Shown here in pieces: positions 1 to 9,427 of a stretch of DNA of 64,000 nt. The stretch's first letter is position 1. Each line of letters opens with the position of its first letter. The position numbers were made by a program, and so were the translations under genes. The DNA lies in NCBI GenBank assembly GCA_030062745.1, contig CP099844.1, forward strand, positions 22,568,596-22,632,595, written 5' to 3'. Below the pieces are notes generated by a model, which ran no database searches, was not told the DNA's origin, and saw only the letters and a program-made list of their open reading frames with translations. Origin of the DNA: Capitulum mitella (taxonomy: Eukaryota; Arthropoda; Thecostraca; Pollicipedomorpha; Pollicipedidae).

Positions 1-138
1 ACTGTCCTTGCTTTGTCCCAGTCCACCTCCCTGTTTTATTCCAATGCTGTCAACTTTCTTTAAGCTTCGAAGCTGCCATGTTTTAGTGAGTCTTTCAGTG
101 ACATCATGTTTCACAACACATTTGTGAACTGGCAACCC

Positions 139-1348
139 TTAACCTTATTCCCGGCGGGCTAGACGGTATGGTCGATTCCCGGCAGGGGGGCGGATTCGGC
201 CCCCCTGATATCTCGAGAAGTACTCGTCCGATTTCATCGCAACAAACGGCAATCAATTTGCCGTGACGTGAACTACATTTTTATAAAAAGAAATTTTCAA
301 AATTTTGAAATTTGTGGATACAGGGGGGCAAAAATGTCAAAATAGGCGATACTTTTGGACTTCTTATGGCTCCGTTGTTTATCAACCGATTTCGATGAAA
401 CTGGCATGAATCAAGAGAATATGCATAGGGCTTTTACCATGGGTCCACAGATCTGAAATTTTGAGAAAATTCATGGGCATTCACAGGGTTTCAAAAAAGG
501 AGGATTGGTTTTCTAACGACTGAATGAACAAAAGACGCAAACACCCTCTTTTGGCTTTTGCTGGTCATGTTATACTAAAGAAGTACAAATCGCATTACAT
601 TGTTTGTATAATGTTAGCATAGGCGGTGCCAGGGACATGAAAAAGGGGGAACTGTCATGGTCACACGTTTCTCAGATCAACTTGTGACCTTTGACCTTAA
701 ATGCCCTCCAGTGACCTTGGGATCGCTTGGAATGATGTCGTGTGCATTTAATATTATCTGTAAACGTCTTCAATCATTTGAATTCACCCCATTTCAAAAA
801 TGTCATTTCATGGCTATTGCGATATAGGGTGGCGCACTGACATTTTGGGTCATAGCTCCGTGACCCCACCTGATATCAAGCTGAAACTTGGTACACAAGT
901 AGAAGGCACCCTTCTACATCATATATATTCCGGGTTTGGCATTTGAAAAAAACGGTGCCGAAATTATTGCAAAAAAACAAATTTTGACTTTTGACCTTGA
1001 CCTGACCTTGTAAAATGACTTCAGGGGAACAAAATTACATCTGCACATTGCCCAACTATTTAGCTAGACATCCATATAAAGTTTTAAGTTCTATCTTCAA
1101 AACTCAGTTTTTGGCAGACATTTTTCTTTTACCCTCGACATGGCCAAAAATGGCATGAGGTGCCTCCCAAAAACGTTGTCTGGCTCCGCCCCTAAACAAA
1201 GAAGAACTTTGAAATTTTGTCACGGCACGTAAAAAGAATAGCTAGGAAAAGTCACCAAGTTTCGTGAAGCTACGTTAACAAGCCTGGAATTGGCAAGCAA
1301 AAAACCCGAGGGGGGCGGATTCAACCCCCCTGCCGGGAATAGGGTTAA
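139..1348 (-). mobile_element. piggyBac-like non-autonomous DNA transposon, copy 1
   Basis: A 1.2 kb element bounded by TTAA at 139-142 and 1345-1348. The outer termini are inverted repeats of CCCTATTCCCGG (one mismatch on the left). TTAA target duplication plus CCC-starting ends is the signature of the piggyBac superfamily. The same element recurs at 10918-12132 and 44510-45722; this copy is inverted relative to those two. No transposase reading frame is present, so it depends on a protein made elsewhere. The left end has a second CCGG-type internal repeat about 28 bases inward that the other end lacks. Superfamily is inferred from ends and target site only. Confidence 0.8.
685..697 (-). promoter_or_regulatory. 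DR1 nuclear-receptor motif inside piggyBac-like copy 1
   Basis: Perfect direct repeat of AGGTCA with a one-base spacer, read on the minus strand. DR1 is the classical binding arrangement for HNF4, RXR/USP and COUP-TF type receptors. A second cluster of half-sites lies at about 985-1009 in the same element. Binding is inferred from motif only. Confidence 0.4.
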
Positions 1349-2393
1349 AGGTAGTTTAGAGGTGCTGGGCAACCAGACCAATTCAGGAGACTATTTTGGG
1401 GATGTGGAAATGTTGAAAAGGTGAAAAATGCTTTCGATAAAACTATTTTACCATTTGATTCCAGTATGGCTTGACAACTATGTGGATTTCTGGAATTATG
1501 AGACATGGTAGACCTGCACCTAGAATACTGGAAGTTTTGGTCTCCCAAATGAGGAAACCCAATGGCTTTTCTATTCTTTATTAGCATTTGAATGCAGCAG
1601 ATGCAAATTGGAAAACAGGGTTGAATAATTGTGGTGTTGCTGGTCAACATGCAATGAAGCAACATTTCATTTAAGTTACTGAAGAGGTCATCATGGGCCA
1701 AAATGAATTCCTGTATTTCTTGTTTTTTTTTCTTTTTTTCTCAGAACTTTGCTGCCAACAGGTAATTGTGCATCATAACAAGATGTGTTTCATCATATAG
1801 CAATAATTTGAAATGTAAGGGATAAATGCAACAATTGCAAAGTTTTCTGTGCATTGTCATTGTCATTAGTGAGTCTGATCCCATTCTGGGTTTGGTGTTC
1901 TAGCTGAGTTTCCTGGTGTTTCGTGCTTTTACTGCATCTGGTGCAATGTTGTGCAACAATCTGGAGTGTTGCAAACATAATGTGCAGATTTTGGGCATAG
2001 CTACATGCATCATTGTGCCTTGTTTTATTACCTGGGTACCTGGGAAACATTTATTTTGTGAAGGTATTGACCACATGCCTTTTCATCAAGTCATTTATAG
2101 CCTTTGTCAAGCCAACATACTTGTCAGAGCATCTGTGGCATTATTTTGATAGACTTTATCAGTAATGGTTGTCAGAGAACTTCTCACATGATGTGCATTT
2201 TGCATTTTGCAAAAGTGTGCAAAACTCGGCTTCCAAAAATTTCAACGTCGTGAATTGTACAAGATGGAATTGGTGAGCAGAAAACCTCAGGCATTATTCT
2301 GCACTAAGCCCCACCCACACGGGGTGATGGTTAAAAATGAGACGCATGATATCATGCATTAAAGGGAATGTTTTATTTTGACTGACTTGTCAT
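1349..2393. other. AT-rich intergenic stretch, no gene seen
   Basis: Between the first piggyBac-like copy and the foldback element. Open frames on either strand are short, recognisable as no family, and have none of the strong G/C third-position bias of the two real genes nearby. No repeats of note. Confidence 0.6.
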
Positions 2394-2400
2394 AGATATA

Positions 2401-2670
2401 TGGGTACTAGGGTAAAATGGCAAAATTCAAAAATGGCGAAAGCCTTTTTGGCGAATGCTAGATGGCGAACGCTAAGTGGCGACACGTAAAAATGGCGACG
2501 TGCTTAAATGGTGAACGGCCAAGTGGCGCAGAACGCGGAGGCGAACTATTTGACCAGTCGCCATTTCAACGTGTCGCCGTTTTTTACATGACGTCCTTCA
2601 GCATTCGCCATCCGGCATTCGCCAAAAAGACATTCGCCATTTTTACACTTCACCATTTTGTCCGGACACC
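2401..2670. mobile_element. foldback (long terminal inverted repeat) transposon, 270 bp
   Basis: Two arms of roughly 110 bases are imperfect inverted complements, so a single strand could fold into one long hairpin. The arms consist of repeated ATGGCGAA-type modules (for example TTTTTGGCGAATGC on the left and its complement on the right). The element is flanked by the 7-base direct repeat AGATATA at 2394-2400 and 2671-2677, which looks like a target-site duplication. No coding capacity. Superfamily not assigned: 7-8 base duplications fit hAT or similar cut-and-paste elements, but the ends (GGGTA/GGTGT) are not diagnostic. Confidence 0.75.
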
Positions 2671-2677
2671 AGATATA

Positions 2678-3196
2678 CGTGCTTCATCTAAACAGTGTTG
2701 GTGATCATGTTTCCTATACTTTTCAGTACTCTTTTTTTTAATGTATAGAAGCCTCGGATAATGCAGTTGGTAAAAAAATTAATTCGTTAGTCATTTGGCG
2801 ATATGGTAAAGTATGGGCCCACTCAGCCAAAAGAATACAGACAGAATGCAACACAAGAAATGCAGTCTGCTGGTGCCTGCTGACTGTTGCAGTGCTGTAT
2901 TGTGCAGCAGATTTTGCATTATAGTCATTTGAAAGTTTTAGGAACTTGTTCTTTTTATCAGACATGTTGTAAATAATTAGATGATGCTGTCTAGTCATAT
3001 GGTTGTCATGAGTCTGCATTTGCATTATTGTTTGTTTGGTGTTTTTACTGTAGTACGCAGTTATAACACCTTATTCTTGTTCTCCTCAGTCACGTTGTTT
3101 CCATTTGAAGCAATCTGCCCATGCAAGATTTTGAACTGAAGACCCACTTCAGTGTTCTTCTGGCTGCCTTTCCAAGACAAGTATCTGCATCAGGCA
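2678..3196. other. 5' flank of the RNF168-like gene
   Basis: AT-rich stretch between the foldback element and the first coding exon. A splice-acceptor-like CTCCTCAG ends near 3090, so part of 3091-3302 could be a downstream 5' UTR exon of a longer transcript. No conserved coding sequence seen. Confidence 0.4.
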
Positions 3197-3232
3197 TATA
3201 AGGCAGGAGTCCCACCAGCATCACGTGCTCCC
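3197..3232 (+). promoter_or_regulatory. candidate core promoter of the RNF168-like gene
   Basis: TATAAGG lies at 3197-3203 and a palindromic E-box CACGTG at 3222-3227, about 75-105 bases before the first ATG, where GC-rich sequence begins. The spacing would put initiation near 3225-3235. This is motif inference only; a 5' UTR exon spliced near 3090 is the competing model. Confidence 0.25.
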
Positions 3233-3302
3233 TGGTCGTGGTCTAACCTCGCGGCTCGGACCGGGCCGACCGAGCCCGGCCGACGCGGCCCGACCGGGCG
3301 CC

Positions 3303-3603
3303 ATGGCGTCCGAGGAGCGTCTGACGGCCGCCACGGCTACCTGCCCGGTCTGCCTGAGCATCCTGGTGGAGCCGGTCACCATGCCGTGCCAGCACACGCT
3401 GTGCGGGCCCTGCTTCGACTCGACCGTGGAGCAGGCGAGCCTGGCGTGCCCGCTGTGCCGGACGCGCATCTCGGTGTGGCTGCGCCGGGCGCGTCGCTCC
3501 GGCTCGCTGGTCGACCAGGCGCTGTGGGCGCGGCTGCAGCGCGACTTCCCGGCCAAGGTGGAGGCGCGCCTCCAGGGCCGCGACGCCGACTTCTCGGAGG
3601 AGG
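3303..3603 (+). CDS. RNF168: RNF168-like exon 1: RING domain
   Basis: Codes residues 1-100 and ends in phase 1 at donor GTGAGC. It holds the complete C3HC4 RING (C14 to C52) and the following basic stretch (WLRRARRSGSLVDQALW), equivalent to the region with which RNF168 contacts the nucleosome acidic patch. It is the first ATG in its frame. Confidence 0.92.
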
Positions 3604-6600
3604 GTGAGCCGCGCGCACGGCGCCGCCTGCTCGCCCGGCGGCGGCGGGCGTCTTCCCCGCCTCTGGACGAGCTCGGCACGAGCTGGGAAGTGCATGTTTG
3701 CCACTTGAGGAATTGACTTGTTGCTTTGTCCTTTGCCAGTATACCGAGCATCTTAACCGGTAGATGCAGGAAACTGAAGGTAGGTTGTATTTCCGTCATT
3801 GTATGCTGCAACTTTGCGCCTCACTGGTAATTTACATTAGAGTGGCGGTCGCCTGATGGGTATAATACCAACCGCCTCGGCTCACTCGTCGATCTGCAGT
3901 CACTGTTTGACGGCCCGCGGGCCCAGTTCCCGTCAGAGCCCGCTGATGTTCCTGCAGACGTGGAGCTGACGTCCCTCCCTCCGCAGACCTGGAGCCGGTG
4001 CCGCTGCACCTGAGCGAGCCGGGCGAGATCCGGCAGGAGTTCGAGCAGCAGATGGCCTCGGTGATGGTCGAGGAGGAGGACCGGCGGGTGCGCAGCGAGC
4101 GGGCCAGCCGAGAGCTCATCGACCGGCTGCAGGACGAGGCGGCCGCCCGCGCCGAACAGGAGGCCCGCGACGAGGAGCTGGCGCGCGGAGTGATGCGCGA
4201 GGAGGAGCTGGTGAGAATGCAGGACCAGGGGCAGGGTCGGGCGGGAGGAGCTGGTGAGAATGCAGGACCAGGGACAGGGTCGGGCGGGAGGAGCTGGTGA
4301 GGATGCAGGACGGGGGCAGGGTCGGGCGGGAGGAGCTGGTGAGAATGCAGGACCAGGGGCAGGGTCGGGCGGGAGGAGCTGGTGAGGATGCAGGACGGGG
4401 TCGGGGCAGGGCGGGAGGAGCTGGTGAGAATGCAGGATAGGGGCGAGGCCGGGCGGGAGGAGGAGCTGGTGGGGATTCGGGACCAGGGGCGGGGCTGGGC
4501 GGGAGGAGGAGCTGGGGAGGATGCAGGATAGGGGTGGGCTGGGCGGGAGGAGGAGCTGGGGAGGATGCAGGATAGGGGTGGGCTGGGCGGGAGGAGGAGC
4601 TGGTGAGGATGCAGGGGCGGGGCCGGGGGGGAGGTGGAGCTGGTGAGGATGCAGGACCAGGGGCAGGGTTGGACGGAAAGAGTGAATGAAAATGCGAGTG
4701 TAGGGGAGAAGAGATAGTTCTTCATTTGGAAAGGTTCGGTGGGACTGGTGGCGGACGCAACATTTGGTTCCCGGAACTTCATCGTGTTTTGGTTAGTTCC
4801 GTTTTGATAGCGATGGGCCCCAGCCTGGTTCTGGATATGTCCTGTGGGATCATTTTTTTAGTTTATATGGGTTCATTTCAGACAAAGAAAATGTGGGTTT
4901 TCATCGGTTTGCCTGGATTATTGTCCGATCTTAGGCTTGTGGAAGAGCTGACATATTTGTGTTGTCACTAGATGTACCTTTTAATCCCGCAATGTCTCCT
5001 CAGTTTGTTTTGCCAAGTGTGCCTGGCGGTGGCGGGGACAGGAAGACTGGTACTGGTGGAGACAGAAAGACTGGAGCGAAGCAAAGGCCCTCGAGCACCC
5101 CTGTCAGGGGGCCGATGGACGTCTATATCGGTACGTCTCCAAGTCCTGCCTCCATCGGAATCTTCGAAACGGGCTCCAGCTGTGTGAAATCATTGAATCG
5201 TGCCATCAGTGGTGGGGCCATTATACTACCGTGCTTGCCGGTAAGTTGTTACGGACAGATGAATGACATCCCAGACAGTTCTACGCCGGCTCGAGGCTGT
5301 GCCGGTGGTTGGTGAATGTGCTATGCCGTCGCAGGCCAGCTGACTCCCCGCGTCGGTGGGAAGCGGCCCGTCTCGCCCATCCGGCCCCGGTCGGGCCTGG
5401 CCGGGACCGCCTCCGGGGCCTACGTCTCTCCAACCGGCAGCTGCAAGGAGAGTAAGTGACCTGCCCGGCGCTGCCGCCCGCAGCGGCGGCACAACTCACA
5501 GCAGTCTGCGTCTAGATAGATGCCTTGAATGCATGGTGTTCTTCGCCAGTGCTTTGCATTCTGTTTGAGTAAAACCATGTCCAGGAAAAAGAAAATGATT
5601 CTGAACACTTCAATTTGTCAAACTTATATCAGAGCAAACATCTACTATATGTTGTTACGTAATCACGGGCACATTTGTCCTCTTTGGAAATTGACCTTTT
5701 TTGCCTCAGATGAGGCTTTGTTTGTTACTACTGCCACTGCATTGATAGTGGCCCGATATCTGATCGCGCGATCACCTGCACTCAACGAGCTGACGGCTGA
5801 TCTGTTCTCTGATGCCCGCCGTGGGCGGTGCTGAGTGTCTGACACTGCGCAACCGCGCTGGCCTGCCCAGACAGCGACCCGGCCGTGGCGGCGGAGCGGA
5901 CCGCCAGCGGCATGTCCACAGCCAGCGCGGACAGCATTGGCGCCGAGTTCAGTCACTTCAAGCCCATCAGGACGGTGCCGAGGACGCCGCCCAAGCGCCG
6001 GCTCGGTCAGTGGCCCGCCTTCCCCTCACCGTCCGTCCTCTGACCCACAGCCTGGTCCGGCCTGGTTAGGGCTCTGTCCCGCCCCTGACCGTCCATCTCT
6101 GACCCACAGCCTGGTCCGACCTGGTTAGGGCTCTGTCCCACCCCTGACCGTCCGTCTCTGACCCACAGCCTGGTGCCCAGTCAGGGCTCCGTCCCTGACC
6201 CGCAGTCCGGTCTGGCCTGGCCAGGGCCTTGTCCCACCCCTGACCGTCCGTCTCTGACCCGCAGCCTGGTGCTCAGTCAGGGCTCCGTCCCTGACCCGCA
6301 GTCCGGTCTGGCCTGGCCAGGGCCTTGTCCCACCCCTGACCGTCCGTCTCTGAGCCGCAGCCTGGTCCGGCTCAGTTAGGGCTCTGTCCCGCCCCTGACC
6401 GTCCTTCCCTGACCCGCAGCCTGGTCCGGCTCAGTCAGGGCTCTGTCCCGCCCCTGACCGTCCGTCTCTGACCCGCAGCCTGGTCCGGCTCAGTTAGGGC
6501 TCTGTCCCACCCCTGACCGTCCGTCTCTGAGCCGCAGCCTGGTCCGGCTCAGTTAGGCTCTGCCGCAGCCTGGTCCGCTCTGTCCCGCCTGCCGGCGTCT

Positions 6601-8642
6601 CTGACCCTGCTGCCTCAGTTAGGGCTCTGTCCCGCCTCCGGCGTCTCGGTCCATCGCCTAGGCCGCGCACTGGCCACAGACGTGGAGTTGCGAATCCATG
6701 CCCGTGGAGCAGGTGCGGCGTTATGTTGCGCTGGAGCGGTATCTTTTGCCTACTTCTCTTGGTGTTTGTATGGGTGTTTTTTTTTCTGATCAACACTGGG
6801 TCAGTGCGGATTCGGTTTACCTCGGACTGATTGGTGTGTACCTGGGACTGACGGGCCCGGTGTACCTCCGACTGACTGGTGGTGTACGGGAGGGCCCGGT
6901 GTACAGCCGACTGACGGACCCTGTGCTCCTCAGACGGCGGCCTGGTGGAGCCGGCCCTGGTCCACACCGTACCACGCCACCTGAACCACCAGCCGGCCAG
7001 TTCCTCAGTCTCCGAGCGGCGCCCCCCGGCCACCAGGTGAGACGCCGCCCGAGGTCGTCCCTGCCCTCCGGCGCTGCGGCGAGGCGGGTAGCCGGCGCTC
7101 GGCGGCTGCCAGGCGGTCAGAACGGTGGGCGCTGGGGACTGTTGGAGACAGTGGCCTACGAGGAGTGTCAGGCTAAACGTTGTGCAGTGACTCTCCTTCC
7201 AGATTGGTGGCAGAATCCACCATCACACGGAAAGGCTGTGATTTTTTATGCTGCGCATGTTGTGTTTTGTGGCTTGTGATCTTCAGTTTTTTTTACTTCG
7301 CCCATAACAGTCGTTAAAGGGAGCCGATAATCGGCAACTGATCATCAGCATAGTCCATTAATTTTCCGTGTCGTCCAGTCATTGTCAGAGGGCGGCCAGC
7401 GTCCCTGGAGCCAGAATGTTTTGGGCCTATACCCCGCAGTGCGTGTGGGCTGGGTGGCCTCACTCTTTCCACGGATTCCGGAGTCTGACGTTAGCGGGAC
7501 CGTCTGCGATTAAGCTGGACTGTCTGGTTTCAGACGCGGCCTGAACTCTGAAGAGATACGGGCTCGTCTGACGGAGGAAGAGGAAGATCCCTTGATTACA
7601 GGTAGCTGACCCGCGGTTAGACGCAGCGGCGCCTGCGCCGTGTCGGTGGAATGCGCGGCACTCGCCGCCAGCGTAGTTCAGAACCATTCATCGGCTGTTG
7701 TGGGGTGTGATGCATGGATGTGCACGATCTTTTGAAACGTTAGGCAGGTGACGACCATAAGGAAATATGTCATTTCTAGGCCAGATTATCTGAACCGACA
7801 TGTCTACATGTCACGAAGTTGTTGAGGCTCTTATTCCCACGTTTTCTGCCGTAAGTGTACTGTTATCAGACGTTAATGGCAGGTCATCAGCCTGGTGTCT
7901 CTCGAGCGGCAGCTGTCGATCTGCCGTCCGTCGCTGTCAGCTCACCCTTGCCCTCCTGTCTGGCAGATGGCGCTGCGGCCGGCGGCACGAAGCGGCCGGC
8001 GGACGCGCCGCCGCCGGAGCGCCGGCCCAGGAAGCGGCCCGCCCCGTCCCCGGCCCCGGCGCCCGACGCCGAGATCGACCTCACCTCGGCCGAGCTGCTG
8101 GAGGAGCAGCGCCGCGCCGAGCGCCAGCTGCAGCTGGAGCTCGCCGACCGCCGGCTGGCCGAGCAGCTGCAGCGCGAGCTCAACAGGCAGCAGCCGGTGA
8201 GCCGCGCCAGGGGCCCTATTCGCCGTTTCGTTGCCCCAGCCGCCGCCGATGCTGTCTTATGGCTGCCACGGCGTAGACACTGTGCTGTCCGCGGTGCCTT
8301 TGAGAACGTGGCAGTGGTAGTACGGGCTTAGATTCAAAGGGAACTTGATAATACGTCGATGGTCTTGCCATGTACCCGGTTCTAAGGAATCTGAAAACTT
8401 GTTCTCCAACCGGTGGATGTCGAGCGAACGGCTCCGTCATTTAACACGAGTTATGACCAGGTGTGCGTGCGTGCTGCTGTACCACGCTGTGCCCTGTCCG
8501 CCAGGTGGACCGGAGCAAGGGCAGCGCGGACGCCTACAGCCTGCGGCGGCCGGCCGGCCAGCGGCGGCCGCAGCGCCGCGACCGCAGCCAGCTCTCCATC
8601 CAGGAGAGCCTGCGCCGCTCCCGGGGCCGCGCCGGCCGGTAG
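3303..8642 (+). CDS. RNF168: RNF168-like E3 ubiquitin ligase, nine exons, 480 aa
   Basis: Exons 3303-3603, 3987-4210, 5004-5130, 5335-5451, 5871-6005, 6934-7036, 7534-7601, 7967-8196 and 8505-8642 join in one frame (1443 nt); all eight introns are GT-AG. The C3HC4 RING uses C14, C17, C29, H31, C34, C37, C49 and C52. LRM1 (about 103-122), UMI (136-152) and MIU1 (DEELARGV core, 162-169) form the first ubiquitin module; MIU2 (RRLAEQLQREL, 420-430) and LRM2 (KGSADAYSLR, 440-449) form the second. Order and motif wording match vertebrate RNF168 (571 aa), which ubiquitinates H2A K13/K15 beside DNA breaks and binds that mark to recruit repair factors. A bipartite basic NLS is at 367-383. RNF169, the paralogue, relies mainly on the C-terminal module, so two intact modules favour RNF168. 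The start ATG sits in GCGCCATGG context. The low-similarity middle (residues 176-359) is the least certain part of the exon chain. Confidence 0.9.
3987..4210 (+). CDS. RNF168: RNF168-like exon 2: LRM1, UMI and MIU1
   Basis: Codes residues 101-175 after acceptor CCGCAG, ending in phase 0 at donor GTGAGA. LSEPGEIRQEF parallels the LSKPGELRREY segment of vertebrate RNF168; RASRELIDRL fits the UMI helix; DEELARGVM fits MIU1, with valine at the usual last leucine. The last ten bases of this exon start the minisatellite described at 4201. Confidence 0.9.
4201..4675 (+). repeat. minisatellite made of copies of the exon 2 splice-donor junction
   Basis: Eleven head-to-tail units of 40-46 bases, unit starts at 4201, 4244, 4287, 4329, 4372, 4414, 4456, 4502, 4546, 4590 and 4630. 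The first unit begins with the last ten coding bases of exon 2 and the true donor; each later unit repeats GGAGGAGCTG followed by GTGAGA or GTGAGG. Nine of eleven units keep GT at the donor position; the units at 4502 and 4546 have GGGGAGG instead. Reading through from exon 2 meets a stop at about 4300. Clearly an in situ amplification of a gene fragment. Confidence 0.95.
5004..5130 (+). CDS. RNF168: RNF168-like exon 3: glycine-rich linker
   Basis: Acceptor CTCCTCAG, donor GTACGT; phase 0 in, phase 1 out. Codes residues 176-217, a G/K/R-rich linker with a short internal duplication (GGDRKTG twice). Little family similarity is expected here; support comes from phase match on both sides and consensus splice sites. 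Confidence 0.7.
5335..5451 (+). CDS. RNF168: RNF168-like exon 4: linker with QLTPR motif
   Basis: Acceptor GTCGCAG, donor GTAAGT; phase 1 in and out. Codes residues 218-256. QLTPRVGGKRPVSP recalls the YLTPKSQ segment of vertebrate RNF168. Both splice sites are close to consensus. Confidence 0.75.
5871..6005 (+). CDS. RNF168: RNF168-like exon 5: conserved-looking FKPIRT segment
   Basis: Acceptor CTGCCCAG, donor GTCAGT; phase 1 in and out. Codes residues 257-301, with EFSHFKPIRTVPRTPPKRRL at the end, a dense non-repetitive basic/proline segment that reads as a short functional motif. The donor is followed at once by the intron 5 minisatellite. Confidence 0.8.
6041..6570 (+). repeat. intron 5 minisatellite carrying acceptor-like ends
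   Basis: About nine copies of a 59-60 base unit, with a 96-base higher-order block (about 6170-6270) itself repeated. Each unit has a pyrimidine-rich run followed by CTGACCCGCAG or CTGACCCACAG, which is what a 3' splice site looks like. Later copies decay toward 6640. All the sequence lies inside intron 5; the acceptor actually used by the inferred gene model is at 6933, in unique DNA. Confidence 0.9.
6934..7036 (+). CDS. RNF168: RNF168-like exon 6: linker
   Basis: Acceptor CTCCTCAG, donor GTGAGA; phase 1 in, phase 2 out. Codes residues 302-335 (LVEPALVHTVPRHLNHQ region). No known motif. Included because frame and splice sites chain correctly to both neighbours. Confidence 0.65.
7534..7601 (+). 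CDS. RNF168: RNF168-like exon 7: short acidic exon
   Basis: Acceptor GGTTTCAG, donor GTAGCT; phase 2 in, phase 1 out. Codes residues 336-358 (GLNSEEIRARLTEEEEDPLI). Small and acidic; the donor is the weakest of the eight. It is the only stretch found that bridges phase 2 to phase 1 between exons 6 and 8. Confidence 0.6.
7967..8196 (+). CDS. RNF168: RNF168-like exon 8: NLS and MIU2
   Basis: Acceptor CTGGCAG, donor GTGAGC; phase 1 in, phase 0 out. Codes residues 359-435: a bipartite basic NLS (KRPADAPPPERRPRKRP), then a long charged helix ending in RRLAEQLQREL, the MIU2 ubiquitin-binding helix (compare RLLALQLQKEV in vertebrate RNF168). Confidence 0.9.
8505..8642 (+). CDS. RNF168: RNF168-like exon 9: LRM2 and C-terminus
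   Basis: Acceptor TCCGCCAG; ends at TAG 8640-8642. Codes residues 436-480. KGSADAYSLR matches the LRM2 targeting motif of RNF168 (KGSPDEYHLR), which with MIU2 reads ubiquitinated H2A. The tail is very basic (RRPQRRDRSQLSIQESLRRS) and much shorter than in vertebrates. Confidence 0.9.
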   Translation: MDRSKGSADAYSLRRPAGQRRPQRRDRSQLSIQESLRRSRGRAGR

Positions 8643-9279
8643 GACCGCCCCGCGGCGGCGGCCGGCCCGCGCGCGTGCGTCGGGGCGGCGCCGCTATCTG
8701 AGAACCTGGCTGTGGCGCCGTCTTGCGAGTAGCCGCGGCCGCGCCGTGCTGGCTGGGAGGGCGGTGCAGTTTCCGATCGGACCTCGGGTCTTTAAACCTT
8801 GATACTTTTGTGTTGTAACGGTGGACGATACGTTGTTGCCGCCGCTGGCGTGACGGTGGCTTGTTTCACGGGAGGCGTTTCTCGGCGACGAGGTGGCCTC
8901 GGCGGGTGGCCTTTTTAACACTGGTTGCTTCCGGGTGCCATAATACACTGCCGTTTCGGCCGAACAGGTCTTTGTTAATCACCGGTTGAATGTGCCCGTG
9001 ATTTTAGCTTGCTCGTTCATTAGCTGTGCCGTTCCACGTTTGCCTTTCTCTTACGTGGGCCTGGTGGGATGAGGTCTTTCCACTTCATGTTCTGCCTTCC
9101 TGCGCCAACGTTTGTCGACAGGAATGCTCACAGTGGTGGTAGTTCCAAGCGTGGCAGTGACCCAGAAACACGCCGTTAGCGTGTCCTTAGGCCCCGGCTA
9201 TTTCATTATGTTGTTTTTGTATGTCGGTGGAGGCGCTGCATTGCTGAAGTATTATGCATTTAAACCTCACGACGTCAAA
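8643..9279 (+). other. 3' flank or 3' UTR of the RNF168-like gene
   Basis: GC-rich for about 150 bases after the stop, then mixed composition. No AATAAA is seen in the first kilobase, so the transcript end cannot be placed. Confidence 0.4.
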
Positions 9280-9427
9280 ACATTGCACATCGACAGGTAG
9301 TGCATTGAGGAAAGATTCGAAGGCTTAAACACTTCGACACAACTGCGAAGCAAACATTTCACACCGACAGGAAATGCATTCAGGAAAGATTCGAAGACTT
9401 AAACACTTCGACGCAACTGCGAAGCAT
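9280..9427. repeat. 74 bp tandem duplication
   Basis: Two adjacent copies (9280-9353 and 9354-9427) of a 74-base unit, about 90% identical by eye, sharing AGGAAAGATTCGAAG and TTAAACACTTCGAC. Recent local duplication, no coding content. Confidence 0.85.

Noticed and set aside
3832-4782. 316-codon minus-strand frame rich in S, P and ILTSS repeats
   Set aside because: It is the reverse reading of the exon 2 donor minisatellite; its periodicity equals the DNA repeat.
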